From: Lomentospora prolificans
Lineage: Eukaryota > Ascomycota > Sordariomycetes > Microascales > Microascaceae
DNA length: 64,000 bases
NCBI GenBank assembly: GCA_029532625.1
Contig: JARFXM010000003.1
Span: forward strand, 62,001 to 126,000
Direction of reading: 5' to 3'
Positions 54,901 to 64,000 of this stretch are shown piece after piece. The notes beneath the pieces were generated by a model. That model did not search any database, was not told the DNA's origin, and was given only the letters and a program-made list of their open reading frames with translations. Each line of letters begins with the position of its first letter. The first letter of the stretch is position 1. The position numbers and the translations under genes are program-made.

Positions 54901-55673
54901 GGCCAACGAAGGTCATACTAAGAATGGATCAATCCAATTGCGGGGAATGAAAGTGGGGTGCATCGGAGGGTTGTTAGTTTTAGCCAGCTCAACCGGGTCG
55001 GATGCGGGCCGTGACGGTGAAGTTATTTTTTGAGATGTGTGTTGAAAACGGACGCACGCCTATCTGAATACCGCTTATCAATCTGCACAAATCATTTTAA
55101 ATGCACAAATCTCTACGCAAGACAGCAAGGCTTCAAATTGAGCTTCTATGCTGTGGCAACAAGGAAGTCTGTCAGATTCATCTCGACTCCCAAAGGTGGG
55201 TGGTAATCGAGACTGCAGGTTGCATGGTTGCCAAGACCGGCGTGATCGCTTGTGACCAGCCCGCTTTGGCCTCAGTCAAACCCTCGCGATATGCACAACG
55301 TGCATACCGCCACACAACCTACCCATTTGTCTATATTACTGGATCAAATCGTGCGTTTGAGAACTGCCGACACGACTCCGAACCAAGCTATGCCCGCTAA
55401 TTGATCTTATTGCCCGCAAGGAGCGGGGGAACTTGGGGAATCAGTCGTTTCTTTCGGTTGCATCAAGCGGTTCCGTTCCTTTAGAATGCGGAGAAAGCCT
55501 ATTTCTGGGGTTGCTTTCGTCGGAAGTTAAGAGCCGCACTTCGTCTTATATCTAGTAGAACGCACCATCTATTCATTTGACTTCGTTGGCAAATATTGCT
55601 TTCAATTATTGCGATCACTCGTGGGAACTATAGACGGCCATATTCCGTTCCGTGATTAGGAACCTTGTGAACA
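51975..55673. other. 3.7-kb interval with no supported gene
   Basis: The largest gene-free stretch in the window. It starts with the promoter of the repeat protein and an AAAATAAAA-type simple repeat (52174-52213). Open frames are short, on all six frames, and lack splice-consistent partners or motifs. No transposase or terminal repeat was recognised, although the composition (mixed GC, few long frames) would fit old decayed repeats. Confidence 0.55.
52174..52213. repeat. A-rich (AAAAAT)n simple repeat
   Basis: About 40 bases made of A runs separated by single T residues, with a G near the end. It lies about 200 bases upstream of the repeat-protein start. Confidence 0.85.
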
Positions 55674-57513
55674 ATGTCGGCCGACGTAGAACATCACCCA
55701 AAGTCAAGGTATGACCACAAGGAGGCGAGCGGCGATGAGTCGTTCGAAGAGGACTTGGCGCTCGAGAAGCGGCTCAATAGGAAATTCGATCTCCATATCG
55801 TCCCATGGTTATTTGGAATCTGGTAATTCTCTTGCTATTTCTCTAGAGTTCACCCGTCGGCGTTCAATCCAGAACTAAACTAACCTCAATTTCTTTCCAC
55901 CACGGGCCAGGCTTTTCTCCTTCATAGACCGGAGCAACATTGGCAACGCTCGAATTGACGGCCTAACTACTGACCTCAACATGGATATTGGAACCCAGTT
56001 CAACGTCGCTCTACTCGTCTTCTACGTCCCCTACATCCTTGTCGATGTGCCGAGCAATTGGATCATTAAAAAGGTTAGGGCTGGAATCTACCTGCCTGTT
56101 CTCATAACCTGTTGGGGCCTTACCTGCACGTTTATGGGCTTCACCAAGTCCTTTGGTGGTCTTGTGGCGGCGAGAATTCTACTTGGGCTTTTTGAGGGTG
56201 GCATCCTGGGCGGCGTCATTGTCTACCTCGCCATGTTTTACCGACGACATCAGATGATGATTCGCTGCGGCTTGTTCTATTGTGCCGCTCCGTTGTCTGG
56301 CGCGTTTGGCGGTCTTCTCGCTTCCGGCCTAGGGCAAATCAAGTATAACGGGTATAACAAGTGGCCTTGGATATTCTTTAGTACGTATCTCGATTTTTTC
56401 ACTATTACCGATTCTCAAGAGCCATGCGCGTCGTCTAACCAGGAGCCTGGCAGTCGAGGGCGCCATCACGGTCGTCTTCGGAATTGTCTGCTTCTTCTTC
56501 ATGCCGAATACGCCCGCAGATTCCAAGTTTCTCACGGAAGAAGAACGTCAATACGTACTGCGGTACATGAGACTAGATTCTAGTGGTGCTACGGAGACCG
56601 ACGTCGATGAGGAACGCTTCAACTGGTACTGGGTCAAGATGGCGCTGCGAGCACCACAGACGTACTTTTGTGCCATCATATGGTTCTTCCTTCTTGTTCC
56701 ACTTTATGTACGTACTTGTAATGTTTTCCTCCTTGCTGCGGCGATCGGAGCCCCAACTGACCTGACGCAAGAGCTTTTCACTCTTCTTACCCTCCATCAT
56801 CCGCGGAATGGGCTACAAGTCGACCATCGCCCAGCTATTTACCGTGCCGCCAAACATCGCTGCGTTTCTAACGGTCCTGGCCACTACGTACTACTCGGAC
56901 CGAGTTAAGCTACGCGGGCCATTCGTTCTTGGTGGTACGGTTTTCGGGGCCATAGGCTACGTTATGCTCCTCGCATCCGATAGCAACCCCGTTAAATACG
57001 CGGGAACATTCTTCATTGGCATCGGCGTATTCCAGTGCTCCCCTATTCTCATGGTATGTAAATGTAAATGTAAAAAATTACCTGTTCAGGGTATCGTGCG
57101 ATCCTCCCTTTCGCTAACCGTGAGTCAAACCATCATAGGGATGGGTCTCTAACAATTTGGCTCCTCATTACGTTCGAGCCACCGGTGTCGGTGTCGTGAT
57201 TTCGCTGGCGAATTGCTCAGCATTCATCGGAACTTTTATTTACCTCCAGCGTGACGAGTAAGTACAAGCATTGCCCAAATCTTGCCACCGTCCTCATGTC
57301 ATCTAACGAGCTGCGATTAGGCCGCATTACACGCTTGGCCACTCAATCAATCTTGGAGCCTTGATCATTACCTTTTTGCTAACGTGTTTGCAAATTTGGT
57401 ATCTGTCGTGGGAGAATAAGAAGCGCAAGAATGGAGAGCGAGATGATAGGCTTCAGGGTTCGGATGCGCATCGACTGGGCCATCGTCATCCGTCGTTCAT
57501 CTATACTATTTGA
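55674..57513 (+). CDS. Dal5-family MFS transporter (anion:cation symporter, allantoate/vitamin permease-like)
   Basis: Plasma-membrane transporter of small organic anions, predicted 488 aa. Exons are 55674-55822, 55911-56380, 56454-56707, 56772-57053, 57139-57257 and 57321-57513. The family signature lies in exon 2: LHIVPWLFGIW|LFSFIDRSNIGNARIDGL, then QFNVALLVFYVPYILVDVPSN and ARILLGLFEGG. FFMPNTPADSKFLTEEE, the RGMGYKSTIAQLFTVPP helix and NNLAPHYVRATGVGVVISLAN are also typical of the Dal5/ACS group, as in nicotinate, pantothenate, biotin and allantoate permeases. The acceptor of intron 2 was set at 56453, because the earlier AG at 56442 breaks the frame. The ligand cannot be assigned. It ends 304 bases from the convergent aquaporin gene. 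Confidence 0.88.
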
Positions 57514-57816
57514 ATCTGGAAGTGATATATCTGTTTTGTCCCGGTTCAAAATAATGAACATCTAGCATGGTTGGCAAAGGGGGGCTTGGAATTGAAGATA
57601 TTCAAATATTAATCAATATTGAGTATTATTGGTCTGATAATATTCCCAAAATCAACCCGTACTCCGATCCATGCAAATCATATCATGCCATCGTACATAA
57701 AAACCGCTCAGTGGTTCTATCGCTTGATCTATCGCTCTGTCGCTTTCATTTATCGTTCCATATAATAACAGAAGGAACAGAGAAAAGGAAAAGTAAAAAA
57801 ATTCATAATAAACAGT
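57514..57816. other. Tail-to-tail intergenic region
   Basis: About 300 bases of AT-rich DNA between the convergent transporter and channel genes, presumably holding both polyadenylation regions. No gene seen. Confidence 0.65.
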
Positions 57817-58953
57817 CTAGAGTGTATGCTTCATGCCAGTAGTGTCAATCACCACAGCATGCTCTTCGTCAACCAAGCCAAGTTTGTGCATGTGCCTGTA
57901 CAAGGCGGCGTTTCCGTCCTTGCACGTGGTGTGGCCCTTGCTAATGATGGCCATGCTGTCGCGAAGTAGAAATTCGTAGTAAGCAGTCGCCAGCAGCGTC
58001 GCGGGGATATTGACTAGGATGGCGATGGGGGCATAGCTTTGGTAAGTAAACGCTTCGCGGCCCCAGAAAATGGCGGCGACAATGCGGGTACCCAGGTCCC
58101 TAGCCAGATTAGTGCTCAGGCCCATGCTGCCGAAGCCCCAAATGATGACACCGTAGGCGGCGCCGATGACGAAGGGGATGCCGGCTGGCTTGATGAATGG
58201 GTTGGCTGGGTCGAGAGCAGCCCAGATGGCGATGCCGATGAAGGCGTCGGCGAAGAATTCAATCATGAAGAGGTAAGCAAGGTTCGCCTGGCCGTGCGGG
58301 TCAGGAAAGGAACAGAGAATCGAAGCTGGCGCACCGCTCGCAACGAGTGGCTTGCCGGCGTCGATGAAATCGTGGTTGAGTTGGCTAATTTCCGGCCAGA
58401 AGACGCCGACAATCATCAAGCCGGTGAAAAAGGCGCCCATGATTTGGCTCATGATGTACAGCGGGACCTTCCACCAGGGGAAATCCTGCCAAAAGGCCAT
58501 GGCTAGTGTGATGGCGGGGTTGAAATGGCCGCCGGAGGTGGGCGCGCAGATGATGATGGCGGCGGCGACGCCAATGGCAAAGGCGCAGCCAGTCTGGAAA
58601 TGGCTCCCGTAGGCGGAGACGCCCAGCTCGCTGTTGGTGTGCAGGATGTAGGTGGCGACGGAGGCAAGGGCGGGGAAAACGAAGAGGCAGACGCCGGTGA
58701 ACTCGGCGAGGCATTCTCGGAGGATCCTGGGCCGGCGGCTCTCGAAATTGAGGCGGCGGTGGCTCACGGGCTTGTAGGGGACCTCGATGCGGTGGAGGTA
58801 GCGATGCATGCCGGTGGAGATATCGTGCTCCATGGCGTGCTGCAGGCGCGGAGTGGTGGCGCCCGAGGTGTATGGGGAAAAGGTTGGGAGGTGGAGGGTG
58901 CTGTCGGTGTGGTTTGGTAGCCACTTCATGTTTAGTAGTTCGTGTGGTCCCAT
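57817..58953 (-). CDS. Major intrinsic protein (aquaglyceroporin-like channel)
   Basis: Membrane channel for water or small solutes, 378 aa in one exon. The hydrophilic N-terminus is about 77 residues long, as in fungal aquaglyceroporins. Six helices follow. The first half-helix motif is canonical NPA (GGHFNPAIT, 145-147). The second is NLA (LSTNLARD, 282-286), so Leu replaces the Pro but the following Arg-Asp, an aquaglyceroporin mark, is kept. ILRECLAEFTGVCLFVF opens helix 1 and FFADAFIGIAIWA lies in helix 4. The C-terminus is long (TTCKDGNAALYRHMHKLGL) and charged. A TATAAAAG box lies upstream. The NLA change may alter the pore; transport specificity cannot be assigned from sequence. The antisense plus-strand frames over this gene are shadows. 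Confidence 0.92.
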   Translation of the reverse strand: MGPHELLNMKWLPNHTDSTLHLPTFSPYTSGATTPRLQHAMEHDISTGMHRYLHRIEVPYKPVSHRRLNFESRRPRILRECLAEFTGVCLFVFPALASVATYILHTNSELGVSAYGSHFQTGCAFAIGVAAAIIICAPTSGGHFNPAITLAMAFWQDFPWWKVPLYIMSQIMGAFFTGLMIVGVFWPEISQLNHDFIDAGKPLVASGAPASILCSFPDPHGQANLAYLFMIEFFADAFIGIAIWAALDPANPFIKPAGIPFVIGAAYGVIIWGFGSMGLSTNLARDLGTRIVAAIFWGREAFTYQSYAPIAILVNIPATLLATAYYEFLLRDSMAIISKGHTTCKDGNAALYRHMHKLGLVDEEHAVVIDTTGMKHTL

Positions 58954-60753
58954 TAAGATTTTTGATTGGGTTTCCGAGATGGGAGGAAGGGGTAGGCTCT
59001 AGTTGTGGTATTCGAAACTAATGTGTGGAGGACGTTTGGAGAACTAGGAGGTAAAAGTGTGTTAAGCTTGAAAGGCTGTGGATCGTAAAACTGGAGAAGA
59101 AGCCATCATGGAAAGATTCTCTTGCGGTCTTTTATACTGTAGTAATACATGTTTTAACGTGCCGCACTTGAAAATCAATATTCGGTCCGCGGACGCATCG
59201 CCAAAAACTTCATTACGAGCCCATGGGCTGCTTCAGTGTGGCTATGGTTGCACAGTAAATGCGGCCGGCTCGAGGACGCAGGGGTATCATGACAGATGAC
59301 TGACAGCGAGTCCGCTGGCCCAACAAAAAGTGTGCTTTTAGTGGGCCCGACAGCACTGGAGCAGAAATGTGGTATGATGTGTTCGCTGCTATGCTCGCAC
59401 TTGGCCGGCGCCGGACAGACGTGGGACATTGGGGGTTGGCTGGCGATTGGAGGGATCGTCGGAACGACGGCAACGTTCGGCGACCACCGAAGCCTAGTAC
59501 GTTATTGATTGGCCTATCGAGCAGCCACCCTGCTGGCTGGCTGGCTATGAATAGACCAGTTCCTGCTGGTTGGCCATCGGATCGCCCCGACGCCTGTCAC
59601 ATCGCTGGCCAGTTTGCCAGGTTTGACAGGTATCCTCCCATTAACAGAATATTGGCCCTGGAATTCAGGGGCAAGCGATTACTTGCGGCTCTGCTCAACT
59701 AATATTGTCGCCCCCAAGCTCCTGTTCAGGCGGGAAAATCAATAAATCCAATGGTGCCCTCAACCCGTCGCCGAAAATAGGAGGGTTTGGTGGCCCCCAC
59801 GGGCCTTATGTTTTATCCTGACCGCTGGCCGTTTATCGCAAGCAAAGCTGGAACACGGAGGCCACTGGAAAAATTCGAGCTATTTCCAGATTTCCATACT
59901 GCCGCCGTGGTCCGTCAGGTGCTGTGTAAGGTTGCATTTCATCTTTCTTTTTGCCCGCTGGTTGTATCGACATTACCTCGCAATGATAAGCTGTACATAT
60001 CTCTCGTACATGTATTTGAAGAGTCTCGCTTATTATTATTGCATCGTTCCGATAAATACGATGAGTTGACATGAGCTTTGGCGTCTGTGGCGCACACAGA
60101 AGCGGAAGGACAGCCGGAATGGAAATCCGGAGACCGTCATGGCCACTACCATTAGCTTAGGCTGGGCGATGGTGGCAGCGGTTGTTGAGCAATTAACTCG
60201 AACCACCGCGATCAATAGTCGGGCAAGTATAGTGGACCAAAGAACTTCATGCGACAGACCGACCATGATGACATGCCGCGGGCAAAGGCACCCAGGACAT
60301 GGGCGCACATGGATGCAGACCATTACATAATGTGCGTATTGTACAGTGTCGTATGGTGGGCTGATCGCCAGCCTTTGGCAGCAACTGCCCGGACTGGCCA
60401 CCACTATCTCATACTGACGACTGAGGTACTAAAGTACATTCCATTGTCTGACAATTCTGCTCCATGGCCCGGATGGACCCGATATTCAGCCGGACTTCTG
60501 TGGAGGGTTGTTTCCTAATCGGTCGTCTTGAAATCGAAATTGAACTCAATGGGCTTTCTCACGTGACTCATACGTCAGTGTGAGGAAGCTCAAGTGCCGC
60601 TCGACGCTTCATCGGCAAGCGTCCAAATCTCCCTCAGGTTTGCGAGTAAAACGCATACGTCAACCATTTCCCACTCTCCAAAGCCCAATTGACCTTCCAA
60701 ATTCGGGCATTCAGGAGATTCAAGTCTGCAAAGGAGGAAATCGTCTTGCTTAC
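58954..60753. other. 1.8-kb divergent intergenic region
   Basis: Upstream DNA of both the channel gene (minus) and NAD+ synthetase (plus). It contains a GCTGGCTGGCTGGC-type short repeat (about 59528-59550). No coding segment recognised. Confidence 0.55.
59129..59136 (-). promoter_or_regulatory. TATA box of the aquaporin-like gene
   Basis: Minus-strand TATAAAAG, about 180 bases upstream of the ATG at 58953. A good match to a eukaryotic TATA box; assigned by position only. Confidence 0.55.
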
Positions 60754-63278
60754 ATGGCTTTGGTCACAGTTGCGGCGGCTACGCTGCCGAGCGTACCCCT
60801 CGATTTCCTCGGTAACCGCGATCGAATCTTGCAGTCTATCCGGCTTGCGAAGGAGCATGGGGCTACGTTGAGGACGGGTCCTGAGCTGGAAATCCCGGGT
60901 TATGCCTGTCTCGACCATCATTTGGAAGGTACGTTTGCAGATGATGATAAAATCTCAGAAATATGCGGGGTATTGATCTCATAAATTGTTAGGCGACACC
61001 TTTTTACACTCATGGGAGGTTCTCGCAGAGATCATTTCCGATGAGGCTTGCAAGGATATGCTCATCGATCTCGGCATGGGTGTGCGCCACCGCAACGTCC
61101 GTTACAATGCCCGTGTCCTGTGCACGTACCGCAAGATCTTCTGCATCCGGCCCAAGATGGCCCTTGCAAACGATGGCTTGTATCGTGAGGCCCGGCATTT
61201 TACCGCCTGGAGCAAACAACGACAGGTGGAGACCTACTACCTGGAAGGCGTCGCCCGCAAGGTGACTGGCCAGCGTTCTGTGCCAATCGGCGACATGATT
61301 CTTTCGACTCCAGATACTGCTGTTGCCTGCGAATCTTGCGAGGAGATGTTTGTTCCTTTGAACCCGTCCATCTTCACTGGCCTCAATGGTGTAAGTAATT
61401 ACCCAGAGTTGAACGGTCCTTTTGTAAAAGGCAATGCTGACAGGGAATCCATAGGCCGAAATTATTCTCAATTCCAGTGCTTCGCATGGTAGGTCTGGTG
61501 GGGGGGTAAGCGAATAATAAACCGGGTGCAACGCTAATTAGATGTCGTAGCCGAACTCCGAAAGCTTCGAACCAGGCTTGAGCTTATTGCCAACTCTACG
61601 AGAAAGCTGGGAGGAATTTACGTTTATGCCAATGCTAGTATGTATCCCCGAGCTGCACCTGTACGATACCCGGGATCTCGAGGGCTAACTGTGACTTTAC
61701 AGCTGGCGTCGATGGCGAGGCCCGCATGATGCACGACGGCAGCAGCATGGTCGTCCAAAACGGTGAAGTGCTCGCCCAGGGCAGCCAATTCTCCCTCGCC
61801 CCCGTCGAGGTCACCGTCGCCACCGTCGATATTGAAAAGGTCCGCAGCTACCGTAGCAGCATCAGCCGGAACGTCCAGGCGGCCGCGCAGCCCGACTTCC
61901 CCCGCGTGGAATGCGACATTGTGCTCTCGCATCCTTCCGACGAGATCTGGCTGCACAATCACCCAGAGATTTCCCCGCCTAGGGAGCTCAGGATCATGGA
62001 CCCCATGGAGGAGATTCACCTGTCTACTACCGTTTACCTGTGGCAGTACTTGACGAGGACTAATTCGGCTGGTTTCTTCCTCGCTTTGTCTGGTGGCCTT
62101 GACAGCTCTACTGTGGCACTCTTCGTTTACGGAATGGCTCGCACTGTTTTGGAGTCGATCAATGCGGGCGAAGAAAACACCCTTAGGGACTTAAGGATGG
62201 TCATTGGCGACCAGAACTTTTCCCCCAAGAAGCCCGAAGAGATTGTCAACCGGCTCCTGCATACGTGCTACATGGGCACAGTCAACTCGTCTGATGAGAC
62301 CGAGGGTAGGGCCAAGAAATTGGCAGAAAAGATTGGTGCATTCCACTCCAACATCACCATTGACGAGACCGTCGCGGCCAATGAGGTCATGATTCAAAAG
62401 GCCCTCAACTTCCAACCTAGATTCGAGGTTGAGGGAGGTACCCGCGCGGAGAACTTGGCCAAGCAGAATATCCAGGCTCGTAGCCGAATGGTAATTGCTT
62501 ATTCACTTGCTCAGCTGTCTACGACGGCTAGGAAGCTTCCTAGAGCGGGTACACCCTTGCTCGTTTTGGGATCCGGTAACGTCGACGAGGTATGGTGACT
62601 TCCATTTCGTCAATTCTATTTTAGAAGTACTAACGCCGTTTGTCTAGAATCTCCGTGGATACTACACCAAGTATGACGCCAGTTCGGCGGATATCGCGCC
62701 CTTGGGTAGCATCTCCAAGAACGATGCCAAGGCTTTCCAGCGGTGGGCTAGGCATCACTGGGATCTCCCTATTCTGACCGAATTCATCGAGGCCACACCC
62801 ACTGCCGAGCTACTACCCCTCTCTGCCGGTGTTCAGGATGATGAGTCGGAGAACGAAATGGGCATGTCCTACGATGAGCTTTCCGTCTTTGGGGTAAGTA
62901 CTATCACCCAAACCGAGAGTGCCCGCGATCTCCGAGCATTATCTCATGCTAACGACCCCGCAGATTCTCCGAAAGGTCGACAAGCTTGGGCCTTGGTCCG
63001 CCTATCTCCGCCTACTCAGCGACTGGAAGGACCGTCCAGGATACGGACCACGCCAGATTGCCGAAAAGGTCTTCCGGTTCTACAGGTACTACGCCATCAA
63101 TCGCCACAAGGCGACCATCGTCACCCCCAGCATCCATCTCTGCTCGTATAATCCAGACGACAACAGGCACGATCTGCGGCCGTTCTTGTACGTGGTCGAT
63201 TGGCCCTGGCAGTTTAGGAAGATTAGGGCGCATGTGGAGGAGCTGGAGAAAGGCTTGGCCAAGAAGAAAATGACTTAA
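60754..63278 (+). CDS. QNS1: Glutamine-dependent NAD+ synthetase
   Basis: Last step of NAD+ biosynthesis: amidation of deamido-NAD+ using glutamine and ATP, in the cytosol. Exons are 60754-60928, 60993-61390, 61455-61488, 61551-61637, 61703-62589, 62648-62893 and 62964-63278, giving 713 aa, the expected size for fungal Qns1 (about 710-715). The N-terminal nitrilase-type glutaminase has the Glu (GPELEIPGY), Lys (CIRPKMALAND) and Cys (ESCEEMFVP) triad. The synthetase domain has the PPi-binding SGGLDSS, LVLGSGNVDE|NLRGYYTKYDASSADIAPLGSISK and the C-terminal NRHKATIVTPSIHL and DNRHDLRPFLY. Exon 3 is only 34 nt. Start at MALVTVAAATLPS; earlier in-frame sequence is not conserved. This is the clearest housekeeping gene in the window. 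Confidence 0.95.
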
Positions 63279-64000
63279 TTAGACTTCAAGAAATAGAACA
63301 GCATTGATGTAATAGTAGACATCGGCTCTTTACTTTCACACGGCGTGCGCTGGATAATTCCAACGTACACAACGCACTTACCTAAAAATGTGGCATTCAG
63401 AAGGATGAGTGCGGTGGTGCATATTATATATCCTGTAGCATAGGGAGCATGCTGGCTGGTCAGTCTTATCCGACTTTTTCAGAAACGTCACGTTGGGGGC
63501 GAGGCCCATGCAACCCAGCAGCGTTCGTATCATACTATCGCCGATGCGCCGCAGATTCCTATTTGCGATATGGCAGCGCAGAATTCTGAGCTTATCGAAT
63601 TATTAGGTTATCAACCTGTCCTTTCCTCTCAAGGGCCAGAGGGCACTGGTGCCTTTCCGGCGATGTCTTTGCAGAATATCCCAAAGATAGGAGTCAATAG
63701 AGCCTCCAGATCTCCAAATGCAACTCACGTCTGAGTTGAACTATCTCGGACTCATACCCCAACATGGTCTAATTCTAACTACCTGCTATTTTCCTTGCCG
63801 AACGCATGCTATCAAGACACTGATGCAAACAGTACTCAGGCAACGTCAACGTTTTCACCGCAGGTTGCTTGATTGGATCACTCTGGACTCCCTTGAGCTA
63901 GCACTTGTGACTCCTGATGGCCGGCTATCATGTCCCCAAGATGGAGGGGTTGCGGTTCTCCATAATGGGTTTAGGATGCAGTGGGACGAAGCGCAATAAT
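63279..64000. other. Right-edge region, no supported gene
   Basis: An ATG-initiated open frame at 63718-63999 (93 codons) ends with a stop just before the window edge. It has no recognised motif and could be random or an exon of a gene to the right. Nothing else was seen. Confidence 0.45.

Noticed and set aside
58039..58920. Long plus-strand frames over the channel gene
   Set aside because: Shadows of the aquaporin-like gene, which has intact family motifs on the minus strand.
1..64000. CRISPR arrays, bacterial operons or ribosome-binding sites
   Set aside because: The introns, gene families and promoters are those of a filamentous fungus; no such elements were seen.

Overview
The window is nuclear DNA from a filamentous ascomycete (Pezizomycotina). 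The evidence is intron-rich genes with short introns (about 48-200 nt, mostly GT-AG with GTAAGT/GTATGT-type donors), three fungal Zn2Cys6 regulators, HET-domain (heterokaryon incompatibility) relics, RTA1-like and Dal5-type membrane proteins, and secreted plant-cell-wall enzymes. I cannot fix the genus or class from sequence alone. Exon boundaries below were worked out by hand from splice signals and reading-frame continuity; no transcript evidence was available.

Layout, left to right. 1-5 kb: a Zn2Cys6 regulator cut by the left edge, a long non-coding gap containing a perfect 23-bp hairpin, and an alpha/beta hydrolase. 6.5-16 kb: a hexose-type MFS transporter, a small secreted cysteine-rich protein, a secreted beta-rich protein, a GH1 beta-glucosidase and a PL1 pectate lyase. 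This block looks like carbohydrate acquisition from plant material. 18.5-22.9 kb: a DUF6536-type membrane protein, a four-exon-scale compact gene for a 118-residue unknown protein (three exons), and a decayed HET gene. 24-35 kb: a Zn2Cys6 regulator, a cytochrome P450 and two MFS sugar transporters, with the decayed 3' end of a transporter copy between the transporters. No biosynthetic backbone enzyme is present. 36.5-42.8 kb: a GCK/STE20-type protein kinase, a cytosolic periplasmic-binding-protein-like protein and a small four-helix membrane protein. 43-52 kb: a HET pseudogene with six in-frame stops and one frameshift, a third Zn2Cys6 regulator, an RTA1-like membrane protein, a secreted probably GPI-anchored protein and a secreted Ala/Thr/Asp- and Asn/Gln/Gly-repeat protein. 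52-55.6 kb: no gene seen. 55.7-63.3 kb: a Dal5-family transporter tail-to-tail with an aquaglyceroporin-like channel, then glutamine-dependent NAD+ synthetase (QNS1).

Only the kinase and QNS1 look like core housekeeping genes. The rest are accessory: transport, secreted enzymes, regulators and incompatibility relics. No tRNA, rRNA, CRISPR or intact transposase was recognised. The most notable observations are the two broken HET genes, the hidden 118-aa gene, genes relying on 8-, 13- and 16-nt exons, one GC-AG intron, the perfect 23-bp inverted repeat, the decayed transporter tail, and the secreted prion-like repeat protein.
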